From: Clostridiaceae bacterium | Lineage (GTDB): Bacteria > Bacillota > Clostridia > Saccharofermentanales > Fastidiosipilaceae | NCBI GenBank assembly: GCA_012520525.1 | Contig: JAAYOA010000071.1 | Location: forward strand, 1 to 37,850 | Length of the DNA stretch: 37,850 nucleotides | Reading direction: 5' to 3' | Shown: in pieces, positions 28,645-37,850 of the stretch | How the letters are laid out: every line of letters starts with the position of its first letter | Position numbering within the stretch: the first letter of the stretch is position 1 | Notes under the pieces: generated by a model | The model's input: only the letters and a program-made list of their open reading frames with translations | Told to the model about the DNA's origin: nothing | Database searches by the model: none | Program-made: the position numbers and the translations under genes

Positions 28645-29586
28645 TTAAGGAAATTTTAACTCAACCCGCTCGCCGTCCTTAGAGACGACAGTAGCAGGGA
28701 AAATTTGCTGTAATTCAGTTAAATATTGTGCCGGATCTGGGTTGGCTGGACTGAAGTGTGTCAACCATAGTAGTTTAGCCTCTGCGGCAGCTGCAATAAC
28801 AGCAGCATCCTGCATCAACATATGACTTTTTTCATATAAACGTTCTCGCTCAGCCAGATCACCGTACATCCCCTCGCAGATAAAAAGATCAGCCTTGTGC
28901 GCCCGTTGCACGATACCATCAAATGGCCTTGTATCGGTACAATATACTACTTTGATGCCCGGTCGCGGCGGACCTAACACATCTTCAGAACGCCATGCTT
29001 CTCCCTGAGGACCAATGACATCCTGACCCTGTTGGAGCAAATTCCAATAGCGCACCGGAATATTCAGGCGTTCGGCCGCAGCTGCATCAAATTCAGGGTA
29101 GCGCTGTACTACAATAGTATAACCAAAACAGGGAATGCGATGTTGCAACAAAAATGGAGCCACAGTCATATCACCGATTTGAAAAATGGGATCACAGTCC
29201 AGGGGAACGGTCGCCGGTGGCAACTCCATGACATTTAATTCATAGGGCAAATAGGGCACGATGACTTTCAGGCATTTGACATAAGCTGCAATCGGTGGAG
29301 GACCAATTATAGTTACAGGTTCAGAGCGCTCGGTGGCGGCTATCATGAGCAAAAGACCAGGCAACCCAGAAACATGATCTGCGTGCATATGTGTAATTAA
29401 AATTAGACCAATATCAAAAGCGCTGATTTTTTGGCGACGCAAGGCAACCTGGGTGCCTTCCCCACAGTCAACCAAAATAGTGTAGCCACCGCAACGACAT
29501 GTCATAGTGGCCAAATGTCTTTCGGGCAGAGGCATCATTCCCCCCGTTCCCGGTAAACAAACGTCGAGCATTCGCCCTTCTCCCAT
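28645..29586 (-). CDS. rnz: ribonuclease Z-like metallo-beta-lactamase-fold hydrolase
   Basis: LVDCGEGTQVALRRQKISAFDIGLILITHMHADHVSGLPGLLL, VVYCTDTRPFDGI, KSHMLMQDAAVIAAAAEAKLLWLTHFSP. Probable start at MLDVCLPGTGG within the ORF. Confidence 0.88.
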   Translation of the reverse strand: MGEGRMLDVCLPGTGGMMPLPERHLATMTCRCGGYTILVDCGEGTQVALRRQKISAFDIGLILITHMHADHVSGLPGLLLMIAATERSEPVTIIGPPPIAAYVKCLKVIVPYLPYELNVMELPPATVPLDCDPIFQIGDMTVAPFLLQHRIPCFGYTIVVQRYPEFDAAAAERLNIPVRYWNLLQQGQDVIGPQGEAWRSEDVLGPPRPGIKVVYCTDTRPFDGIVQRAHKADLFICEGMYGDLAERERLYEKSHMLMQDAAVIAAAAEAKLLWLTHFSPANPDPAQYLTELQQIFPATVVSKDGERVELKFP

Positions 29587-29802
29587 TCAGATTATTTGCC
29601 ACAGTAATACAAACAAGGAACAAAATGTAAATCCTTAACGGCAAAACAGTTTGTCTTTATGTTACTATATGGACTATTTTTAGTTAATAAAAATTTACAC
29701 AACCATTTTAATTAAAAATAATTGGACTGGTAAATTAGCAATCTACAAGTTACAATAGTTCGATGTGTAAAACTTGCAGTCGTATCTGACACGGAGAGGA
29801 AA

Positions 29803-30267
29803 ATGTTATCTAAATATTTAACTATATTTTTTATATCAATGGTACCCATTATCGAATTGCGTGGCGCTATTGTATATTCTCAAGCCATCGGGCTGCCCCT
29901 TTTACAATCTTACATTGTCTGTATATTAGGAAATATGATCCCTGTTCCGATCATTTATCTATTCGCTCGGAAAGTCTTGATCTGGGGATCGGATAAAAAA
30001 TACATTGGTCCCATTTTTTCCTGGTTTTTAAATAAAGGTGAATACCACGGTGACCAATTGATGAAAAAAGCTGGTCGCGGTCTTTTTGTCGCACTTTTCT
30101 TGTTTGTTGGCATACCTCTGCCGGGCACGGGGGCCTGGACCGGCACTCTGGCAGCGAGTATTCTTGACTTTGATTTCAAATCAACGGTTTTAGCAGTGAT
30201 GTGTGGTGTACTTTTGGCAGGTATCATCATGGGTCTAGCTAGTTTTGGCGTTTTTTCTTTTCTATAA
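29803..30267 (+). CDS. small multidrug export protein family (COG2426) membrane protein
   Basis: MVPIIELRGAIVYSQAIGLPLLQSYIVCILGNMIPVPIIYLFARKVL...LFLFVGIPLPGTGAWTGTLAASIL; upstream GGAGAGG SD. Confidence 0.88.
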   Translation: MLSKYLTIFFISMVPIIELRGAIVYSQAIGLPLLQSYIVCILGNMIPVPIIYLFARKVLIWGSDKKYIGPIFSWFLNKGEYHGDQLMKKAGRGLFVALFLFVGIPLPGTGAWTGTLAASILDFDFKSTVLAVMCGVLLAGIIMGLASFGVFSFL

Positions 30268-30345
30268 ACTGACCAATCCCAAGACTGCAATAAAATAAGT
30301 TAACTTCGCTTAAATCAAAATTCTATTGCTTATATAAAATTAATT

Positions 30346-30410
30346 GGAGGCACCGCCGCGGTTTCTAATTCTTCATAAAAGTGAAGCAGATCCCCCGCTA
30401 TGGTGCCTTC
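30346..30410. other. three-stem hairpin element (compound terminator or small structured RNA)
   Basis: Nested pairing on + strand: GGAGGCACC(30346-30354)/GGTGCCTTC(30402-30410), GCGG(30358-30361)/CCGC(30395-30398), CTTCA(30371-30375)/TGAAG(30382-30386), followed by TCAATTTTATTTTAATTTC. Confidence 0.55.
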
Positions 30411-30464
30411 TCAATTTTATTTTAATTTCTAACGCGGTCCTAATGCATGAGCACGTTTAACAAA

Positions 30465-33400
30465 TCAGCTATCCTGGTCTCCGCCTTTTGCATCCACCTG
30501 CTGAATCTGCTTTTTAAAGTCATTGCCTCGAGCTGCAAAGTCCCTGTAGACATTATAACTGGAAGCGGCCGGTGAGAGCAGACAAATGCGACCTTGTCTT
30601 GTGTGAGCAAAAGCCTGTTCGACTGCTTCTGCCATAGATTCTGCGCGAATATAATTTTGTTTTTTCTGTGCGTCATCACCCCAACGCAACTCCAATTGTT
30701 CGACGATTTTATGACCGGTATCTGGCATGCCGATAATGGTATTTAAGTCGCTTGCGGCGATAAAATCTACAAACGCTGTATAATCTAACCCCCGATCCAT
30801 TCCACCAATCAAAAGGGTGTCGACCCGTTCCAGAGTGGTCACTGCCAATTCTGTTGCGTGGGGAATGGTAGCAATAGAATCATTATAGAAATCAATGCCA
30901 GAAAATCGACCGACATATTCAAGGCGATGAGGCAGTCCTTCAAAGTTCTCCGTTGCCACTTTTATACCTGCGGGACTGCCCCCATTAGCAATAACTGCGG
31001 CACAGGCCAATGCCACATCACATTTTTGGTGAATGCCTTGAAGTGCAGGATTGTCACCAAATGCAATCATTTTCTCCCAGGTCCGCTCCTCAACAGGAAG
31101 GGTTAAATCAAGGCGACGCACCTCATGTTCATCATAAGTATAGAGACCGGCAATGACAGGTTCTACAGTGACAGGATCGCCAAACTCTGCCGTCCGGTCG
31201 GCAATCAAGTCATTTAGTAATTGGACTGCGTCGTTGACATATTCGATGTGACCATATTTTACGCCAATTAACTGCCCCTTCAAAAGCGGCAACGAGCGGG
31301 AGACTACGCCCTCGTCATCAAGATTTAAGACTGCATAATCAGATTCATTCTGAAACCTCAGAATATTCAATTTACACTCTATGTACTCATCATAAGAGCG
31401 ATAATGGTCTAGATGTTCCTGATAAAAATTGGTAATAATAGCGACATGGGGAGAAGCCTGCATAAATTGAAGTTGATGAGAGGAAAGCTCGAGCGCTATC
31501 CCTCCTGCCGGCAACAGATCGTCATATCGCTCCATAACAGGTACACCAATGTTACCTAAAATGGCTGTTTCTAACCCCCCCGCCCGGAGCATCTCAGCCA
31601 CGAGTTTTGTAGTGGTTGACTTTCCCTTGGTACCGGTTACGCCGACAACCGCCTTACTCGGTCCATAGCGCAAAAGAAGATCGGTCTGCCCTGTCACTTC
31701 TACGTCGCCAAACGCAGCCAGTCGTCCACTCTGAGGAGGTGTCTCGGTATATTCTTTAAACGATATACCAGGGCTCTTAAAGACCAAATCATACTCTGTT
31801 AAAGCAGCTAAATAGTCTGGTCCGGTGTGGATCGCAACGCCTAACAAATTGACAATCTCTGGATCGATTTCAACTTCACGGATATCTGCCACTCCGATGG
31901 CAGCAGGATTAATTTCCTCGTAATGGAGGTAAAGCCAATCCAAAGTCGAGCGTCCTTCTCTGCCATACCCTAACAATAAAATACGTTTACCTGTCAAATA
32001 ATCTGTCAACTCCGGCCAATTCATCCCCTCAATATAAGGTATAAATTCCCCAGGCACGCAGTTACTGTGAAAAGCGACCAGGGGGTGATCTCTTCCTGCG
32101 CTATTGTAGGGAAAACCATCTCGATCCAATTGCACCTCAGGAAACAATCCCCGGCGACACTGATCTAAATAACGCGCCAATAGAACGGGCAGTGGACGAT
32201 CTCCCGTCAAATCTGCCGGAAGATTATTGCGCCGCGGATGCCAATAGCGCAACAGTCTATTGACTGCAAATCTCACTTCACCGACGGTGCCCACACATTC
32301 AAAAGCTTTGACAGGCACGGCACCGACCAGCTCGTCCATAACATCAATCAACTCTCCACCGTCAAAAATATTTTTACCAAAAATAGCAGTCAAACGATCA
32401 AGTCCAATAAAAGGAGCGAGGATCAGTGCGATGAATAGACATTTTGCACAATGACCACACCAAACATTCTTTTTGCTGCCAGCATTACAGGACCGAAAGG
32501 TCGAAAAATAAGCGGCATAGCGAGAAAATTCCCGTGCGATGCAAAGCTCGTTAAACGGTCGCAAGAGACTAAAGTAACGGATGGGCAAACCGATCTCTGA
32601 TTCACAGTAAGACTGAAACGCCACTTCAAATGTTGAAGTTTTACTAAATTGATGATTGATGCCTGTTCCGGGCACACTGGCTTCGTCAGCTGATGCCTCA
32701 TTAGATAATACAATGGCGTCGGCACCGCATACATAAGCCACGTAGAGACTTGTAAACGCAACGACCGCAGAAAAAGGTGTGTGTCCATTGAGGAATCCTC
32801 GGGCATTTAATTCTAGCAATCTTTGATCCAATGTACGTCTGACAAAAATGCTGCGATGTTCACCAAAGCCAGCAATCCTCATACATGCTCTAGCTGCCGG
32901 GGTGGGATTAATACCGAAGACCAGACCATCACTCTGGCGGGATTTCAGTCGTTCTAAAGTGACGACGGAATCCTTGCCACCACCTACAGGAATTAAATGC
33001 CGTCCCTGACTCTGCCAATCTGTTGTTTTCAAACAGGACCTAAATTCAAACAACGCCCCATTTTGCTCCGATATGTATTGACGCTCTTCGACCAATACAG
33101 TCGGATCTTGCACAACATCAAACCTTAAATCTGGTGCCGTCGGCAAGATTTCTATATCCATAAATGTATCCCTCTGAGGTGAGATACCATTAAGATAGAA
33201 AAATTCACCGAGACCACCGAAATAGAGATCTTTCCACCATTCCACCTCCGCCGAACTAAGCTTTCCTGCTGCAATCAACACCCGAGGGGAACAAGTAGCC
33301 TTCCAATAACTGATGAGCTCCACCATGCCCATATAGAAGGCAAGACGACGAGCCACAGGAGAAAGGGGATCATAGACCGCAGTAGCCGCACAAAGGGGAA

Positions 33401-33542
33401 TTGCCAATTGGGGGCGAAATCGTGTCAATCCGACGATTTCAAAGTCCCACCGAATTTCAACCGTAGCATCAACTAATGATAAATCAAAGCTGTGAAAAAT
33501 AAATTCTGGATATTCTAGACGCAGCTGTTCAAACTGATTCAT
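30465..33542 (-). CDS. MurL-MurD fusion: N-terminal UDP-MurNAc-L-Ala-L-Glu epimerase (MurL)-like + C-terminal UDP-MurNAc-L-Ala-glutamate ligase (MurD2)-like
   Basis: aa 1 to about 470: LIPVGGGKDSVVTLERLKS, HTPFSAVVAFTSLYVAYVCGADAIVLSNEASADEASVPGTGINHQFSKT, FRSCNAGSKKNVWCGHCAKCLFIALILAPF (MurL-like PP-loop-type protein). aa about 500-1025: LTGKRILLLGYGREGRSTLDWL, VVGVTGTKGKSTTTKLVAEMLRAGG, ALELSSHQLQFMQASPHVAIITNFYQEHLDHYRSYDEY, GLPHRLEYVGRFSGIDFYNDSIATIPHATELAV (Mur ligase). Confidence 0.85.
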   Translation of the reverse strand: MNQFEQLRLEYPEFIFHSFDLSLVDATVEIRWDFEIVGLTRFRPQLAIPLCAATAVYDPLSPVARRLAFYMGMVELISYWKATCSPRVLIAAGKLSSAEVEWWKDLYFGGLGEFFYLNGISPQRDTFMDIEILPTAPDLRFDVVQDPTVLVEERQYISEQNGALFEFRSCLKTTDWQSQGRHLIPVGGGKDSVVTLERLKSRQSDGLVFGINPTPAARACMRIAGFGEHRSIFVRRTLDQRLLELNARGFLNGHTPFSAVVAFTSLYVAYVCGADAIVLSNEASADEASVPGTGINHQFSKTSTFEVAFQSYCESEIGLPIRYFSLLRPFNELCIAREFSRYAAYFSTFRSCNAGSKKNVWCGHCAKCLFIALILAPFIGLDRLTAIFGKNIFDGGELIDVMDELVGAVPVKAFECVGTVGEVRFAVNRLLRYWHPRRNNLPADLTGDRPLPVLLARYLDQCRRGLFPEVQLDRDGFPYNSAGRDHPLVAFHSNCVPGEFIPYIEGMNWPELTDYLTGKRILLLGYGREGRSTLDWLYLHYEEINPAAIGVADIREVEIDPEIVNLLGVAIHTGPDYLAALTEYDLVFKSPGISFKEYTETPPQSGRLAAFGDVEVTGQTDLLLRYGPSKAVVGVTGTKGKSTTTKLVAEMLRAGGLETAILGNIGVPVMERYDDLLPAGGIALELSSHQLQFMQASPHVAIITNFYQEHLDHYRSYDEYIECKLNILRFQNESDYAVLNLDDEGVVSRSLPLLKGQLIGVKYGHIEYVNDAVQLLNDLIADRTAEFGDPVTVEPVIAGLYTYDEHEVRRLDLTLPVEERTWEKMIAFGDNPALQGIHQKCDVALACAAVIANGGSPAGIKVATENFEGLPHRLEYVGRFSGIDFYNDSIATIPHATELAVTTLERVDTLLIGGMDRGLDYTAFVDFIAASDLNTIIGMPDTGHKIVEQLELRWGDDAQKKQNYIRAESMAEAVEQAFAHTRQGRICLLSPAASSYNVYRDFAARGNDFKKQIQQVDAKGGDQDS

Positions 33543-33564
33543 GTAACGCCTCTCTACCTTTCTG

Positions 33565-33611
33565 TAAAAAAATCGTCCGCCCTATGTCTAGACACTTGAG
33601 CGAACGATTTG
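33565..33611 (-). terminator. rho-independent terminator of the OpuC-like operon
   Basis: Minus strand AAATCGTTCGCTC...GGGCGGACGATTTTTTTA hairpin with T tract downstream of the last permease gene. Confidence 0.8.
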
Positions 33612-33722
33612 CTGGTGCAGATATAAGTAGGTTTATTATACCAATATCCACCGATCTTCTTATTTATTTAGTTTAAATGCTTTGTATCACTATTGCTTAA
33701 AGTAGTTTGATGGGAAACGATA

Positions 33723-34394
33723 TTACGTCGTCTTCTTCGATAGACCTGGTGACAATCGTTTTTCTAGTTGACCTAGAAGTACATCAATAAGGATGGCCAT
33801 GATAGCTGTAGGCACAGCACCTGCAAGTATAATCGATGAACCGCCAGCCACATTGATACCCCGAGAAATAATGTCACCGAGTCCGCCAGCTCCGATAAAT
33901 GTACCGACAGCAGTAATACCAATACCAATAACTAAAGCGTTCCGAATACCGCCCATGATGACAGACAAAGCAAGAGGCACTTCAACTTTTAGGACTCTTT
34001 GCAGCCGGGTCATGCCCATGCCTTTGGCTGCATCTAAGAGGGGCTCAGGCACACTTAAGATGCCTGCGCAGGTATTCTTCAGAATAGGTAAGAAGGAATA
34101 CAGCGCAACTGTTGCAATAACTGTCTGAACACCCAATCCCAGACCAATCATAAGGATCGACAACATAGCCAGTGACGGCACTGTCTGAATCACATTAGCT
34201 ATACCGATCAAAGTCGCCGATAAGCGACGCTTACGGGCAATAATAATACCTAGAGGAATAGCAACGATGGCCGCAAATAATACGCCGTAAATTGAAATCA
34301 AAAAGTGGCGGAAGAATTGCTGCATCACATAGGAGCTGTTGACCTTAAAGTAATCTATAAATTGTGAGAATAATGAGGTTGCCGCAATAATCAT
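33723..34394 (-). CDS. opuCD: glycine betaine/carnitine/choline-type ABC transporter permease (OpuCD-like)
   Basis: PLGIIIARKRRLSATLIGIANVIQTVPSLAMLSILMIGLGLG...[75 protein letters not shown]. Confidence 0.92.
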   Translation of the reverse strand: MIIAATSLFSQFIDYFKVNSSYVMQQFFRHFLISIYGVLFAAIVAIPLGIIIARKRRLSATLIGIANVIQTVPSLAMLSILMIGLGLGVQTVIATVALYSFLPILKNTCAGILSVPEPLLDAAKGMGMTRLQRVLKVEVPLALSVIMGGIRNALVIGIGITAVGTFIGAGGLGDIISRGINVAGGSSIILAGAVPTAIMAILIDVLLGQLEKRLSPGLSKKTT

Positions 34395-35369
34395 GACGGA
34401 TCTTCACCTCCTGCGAAATAATTATTTTCTTCTAAGAACTGTTGAGCGACAAGATGAGGTTCAACTAAATCTTCATCGCTGGTTCTATTTAATGACTGCA
34501 TAGTCGATGTATCGATTTTACCGATCATTAAATTGATGATGTCATCTAACTCTGGATGTTCTGCCAACGCCTGATGGGTCACAACAGGACAGGCATCATA
34601 CGCCGGGAACAATTTACGGTCATCCTCTAGAACAACTAAATTGTAGCTGTCGACACGGCCGTCTGTGGTATAACCCAACACCACATCCATTTCACCAACA
34701 CTTAGAGCATTGTAAACGAGTCCAATCTCCATTGGCATGACGTTTTTAAAATCAAAGCCATATATACGTAGAAAATCGTTGTAACCGTCTCCTTCACGCT
34801 CCAACCATGACGTGTCTACACCGGCATCAAATGTATCTGCATAAGCTTCCAGATCGCTGACCGTTTGAATATTGTACTGCTGTGCAGTTTCTTCGGTAAT
34901 CATAAATGCATACGTGTTTTCAAAACCATATGAATCATACCACTTGGCATCAAAGAGTTCGTCATAACCCTGTTGTACTTTTGCCATAGCAATATCTGGA
35001 TCCGTTTCTGGTTCAAATCCCAGTTCGCCTGTAATCGACGTTCCGGTGTACATGACAGCCGAAATGTTGACGTTACCATACATAAATGCCTGGTGAATTA
35101 ATATAGACGAACCTAAATTATTGACCGTTGAAATGTCCTGATCCGGCATATAGTGTTGAATCATCTGTCCAACTACTTCCAGCCATAATCTGACGTTCTG
35201 TTGTATTTCCACTGGCGATTACTATACCTTCCCGCGAGACACTGGGTTCTAAACCGGGGAGTGCACAACCACCAGCTGCTAATATGCTTAGTGTCATAAC
35301 TCCTGCAATCGCGACAACGCGCAGACGACGCAGTTTAGATTTTATTTTTTTAAACATAGTTTTTATCAT
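34391..35369 (-). pseudogene. opuCC: osmolyte ABC transporter substrate-binding lipoprotein (OpuCC/OpuAC-like), apparently disrupted by a +1 nt frameshift near 35180-35181
   Basis: ORF 35118-35369 supplies signal peptide and lipobox plus VSREGIVIASGNTTERQIMA; ORF 34391-35212 supplies EVVGQMIQHYMPDQDISTVNNLGSSILIHQAFMYGNVNISAVMYTGTSITGELG.... Removing one G from GCTGGAAGTAGTT restores a continuous family-like reading ...TERQIMAEVVGQMIQHY.... Could also be a sequencing error. Confidence 0.75.
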
Positions 35370-36007
35370 GTCGACTTCACCTCCCGCAATACTCGAGGTG
35401 TCAGGGCGCGCTCAAGACGTCCCAATAGGAAGTCTATTATTAAAGCCATCAGTGTGATCGGTATCGTACTAATAACAATTAGCGGTGGCATATAGTTGTT
35501 CAGACCGGTAAAGATAAGATCACCGAGTCCCCCCGCTCCTATATATGACGCCAAGGTCGTCCAAGCAATGACATAGACCGCTGACAGTCTAATTCCAGCC
35601 ATGATGACAGGGAAACCTAAAGGTAGTTCCACTTTGATAAGTGTCTGAAAACTGGTCATTCCCATACCCTTGGCAGCGTCAATCAAGTTGGGATCGACAC
35701 CCGTGACACCGAGATAGGTGTTGCGCAGGATCGGCAATAATGAGTATATAAACATCGCCATGATAGCCGGCGGTTTTCCAACACCCATAAAAGGAATCAT
35801 GATGGCAAGTAGTGCCAATGAGGGTACTGTCTGTAAAACAGAAGCCAGTCCCACTACTACATTGGCAATTTTGGGCACTCTAGTAATAAGAATCCCAATG
35901 GGAACTGCTACTAGGATGGCCAATAGGAGACCCAACATCGATATGTATAGATGTTCGCCAGATTTATAGAGCAAATCACTTGCATAATGTTGTAAGACTT
36001 CAATCAT
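35366..36007 (-). CDS. opuCB: glycine betaine/carnitine/choline-type ABC transporter permease (OpuCB-like)
   Basis: [25 protein letters not shown]...[71 protein letters not shown]. Confidence 0.92.
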   Translation of the reverse strand: MIEVLQHYASDLLYKSGEHLYISMLGLLLAILVAVPIGILITRVPKIANVVVGLASVLQTVPSLALLAIMIPFMGVGKPPAIMAMFIYSLLPILRNTYLGVTGVDPNLIDAAKGMGMTSFQTLIKVELPLGFPVIMAGIRLSAVYVIAWTTLASYIGAGGLGDLIFTGLNNYMPPLIVISTIPITLMALIIDFLLGRLERALTPRVLREVKST

Positions 36008-37272
36008 TTAAGATCACCCCCAGCAGTCACGGCAACCTGATCGGCTGCAGGCTCCTGGGATTCAGTTTCTTCAAGTACTTGTTGCAGTTCGGGCGGTACA
36101 CTGTCGTCGGTCGGAGTCGTCTGTACAACATCAGGAACTACGATTTCAGCTGTCTCTTCTTCATTCCAGACACTGTTGTAAATACTCTCCACAACCGCCG
36201 CACGGGTCATGATACCTGTAATGCGATATTCAGCATCAACTACCGGCAAGTTACGATAACCAAGTTTCATAATTGAATAAATGGCATCCCGAATCTTGGT
36301 ATTCTCCGGCACATAAACACAGGTCTTCATCAAATCAGTCAACGGTTCATTGTGACGACCGCGCTGATCAATATCAAAGACGTCGACAACACCAAGTAGT
36401 ACACCGTCATCATCGGTGACGAAGATCGAGTCAACTCTGTGTTCACGCATCTTTGACAGAGCCTGCAACGTGCTTTGATTTTTATTGATCGTGACAGGAT
36501 AGCGATACATAATTTGGTCCACAGTCTGAGTCGTAGAGCGAGCTTGATTCATACGATCTTCACCCAAAAAGTCTTCTACGAATTTATTAGCCGGATTCAA
36601 CAAGATATTATCCGGGGTATCAAACTGTATCAATTCACCTTTATCCAAAATAGCAATGCGGTCAGCCAACGACAGGGCCTCGTCCATATCATGGGTAACG
36701 AAAATAACCGTCTTGCCCATCTCCTGCTGCATTTGCTTGATCAGCGTCTGCAGCGAATCCCGGGTAATCGGATCCAAAGCACCAAAGGGCTCGTCCATCA
36801 AAATAATATTCTGATCAGCAGCAAGGGCGCGAATAACACCAATTCTTTGTTGCTGACCGCCGGACAATTCGCTGGGATAGCGATCTAAATAGGATTCAGG
36901 CATACCAACTCGCTCCAAAAGTCTCAGAGCCGTCTCACGCTGTTTATCTTTGTCCCATTTCAAGAGTTTTGGAACCATTGTTATGTTGTCATAAATGGTC
37001 ATATGTGGCATCAGACCAATCTGCTGGATGACATACCCAATGCGGCGACGCAACTCAACAGCGTCCATCTTTGCTATATCTTTCCCATCGATCAAAATAC
37101 GACCGTTGGTGGGTTCAATCATTCGGTTGATCATCCGCATACAGGTCGTCTTACCACTCCCTGATGTGCCAATAAAAACGATGAATTGACCTCTTTCAAA
37201 TGACATGTTGATATCTTTGGCTGCCACTTGATTGCCAGGATAAACTTTACTGACATTCTCAAACTCAATCAT
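36004..37272 (-). CDS. opuCA: glycine betaine/carnitine/choline-type ABC transporter ATP-binding protein with CBS domains (OpuCA-like)
   Basis: [73 protein letters not shown]-terminal paired CBS domains ([30 protein letters not shown] / [27 protein letters not shown]). Confidence 0.93.
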   Translation of the reverse strand: MIEFENVSKVYPGNQVAAKDINMSFERGQFIVFIGTSGSGKTTCMRMINRMIEPTNGRILIDGKDIAKMDAVELRRRIGYVIQQIGLMPHMTIYDNITMVPKLLKWDKDKQRETALRLLERVGMPESYLDRYPSELSGGQQQRIGVIRALAADQNIILMDEPFGALDPITRDSLQTLIKQMQQEMGKTVIFVTHDMDEALSLADRIAILDKGELIQFDTPDNILLNPANKFVEDFLGEDRMNQARSTTQTVDQIMYRYPVTINKNQSTLQALSKMREHRVDSIFVTDDDGVLLGVVDVFDIDQRGRHNEPLTDLMKTCVYVPENTKIRDAIYSIMKLGYRNLPVVDAEYRITGIMTRAAVVESIYNSVWNEEETAEIVVPDVVQTTPTDDSVPPELQQVLEETESQEPAADQVAVTAGGDLK

Positions 37273-37850
37273 ACTTTCTCCTTCGCTGCACCTCGACCAT
37301 AAGTTAATTGTTGATAAATTATAGTTTGCATTTTATATATGCACACACTTAATTCTTCTGTATTTTTATTTTTTGCACGCTTCTACCTACAGTATCGAAC
37401 AACTGCGAAAACCATTATAGATTAAACATGGACGAAATCTGACCCTCGGCCCCATGCCTTCTCTAGTCAGTTCTGAAATAACGATGTCAGTTGGTCGAGG
37501 CGGTATGACAGCGGAAATAACCGACATCGCATATAATCACAGAATCATCAGTCATTCACGATTTGTAATGCAAAACAAAACAAACCCCAATGTGCATGCT
37601 GGTAAATTAATTATTACATAGAAAAAAACGCCTGTAAAAACTGGTACGCAAAAAATTAACAATTTTAACGAAATCTTTAATACTTCACCTATGCATAATT
37701 GACAAATTTTTTTTAATTTTAATTCGTTTTTTCTATATTATTTCTAATAATTTTGTATTTTTTGTATAAATAATAAATTTTTTCAAATTATTATCGAATT
37801 CATAAGCTACCGTTTTAATCAGTTTAGCTACTGGTACAGCAGTGCAATAA

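Noticed and set aside
32423-32806. 127-aa minus-strand ORF inside the MurL-MurD gene
   Set aside because: Alternate frame of the MurL-like coding sequence, whose own frame shows clear conserved motifs.
37560-37850. AT-rich right end as a possible replication origin or att site
   Set aside because: No DnaA-box cluster, iterons or duplicated att-like sequence could be identified; probably ordinary AT-rich intergenic DNA.

Overview
The window looks like a chromosomal segment of a low-to-mid GC Firmicute (probably class Clostridia; taxonomy inferred from gene content and order only). Almost all genes are on the minus strand. In window order I see: an oligopeptide ABC operon (oppA-B-C-D-F, the last truncated by the window edge); gap; an old-yellow-enzyme family oxidoreductase; a putative metal-homeostasis cluster (TIGR03943/DUF1980 protein, a CobW-type GTPase fused to a UPF0718/DUF318 permease, and a separate COG0523 GTPase with a His-rich loop); a WYL-domain regulator-like protein; a plus-strand PHP phosphatase + PepV pair with a possibly attenuator-like leader; an IspH-ribosomal S1 fusion; plsC, cmk, a HutP-family gene, an RpiR-type regulator, scpB, scpA, trpS, an M50 peptidase; ileS with a T-box leader; an RNase Z-like gene; a small multidrug export protein; a 1025-aa protein that reads as a MurL-MurD2 fusion; and an OpuC-like osmolyte ABC operon whose binding-protein gene carries an apparent single-base frameshift. 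The best candidates for novelty are the MurL-MurD fusion (an alternative D-Glu peptidoglycan route in one polypeptide) and the CobW-permease fusion next to a His-rich COG0523 GTPase. I see no CRISPR array, tRNA/rRNA gene, transposase or prophage.
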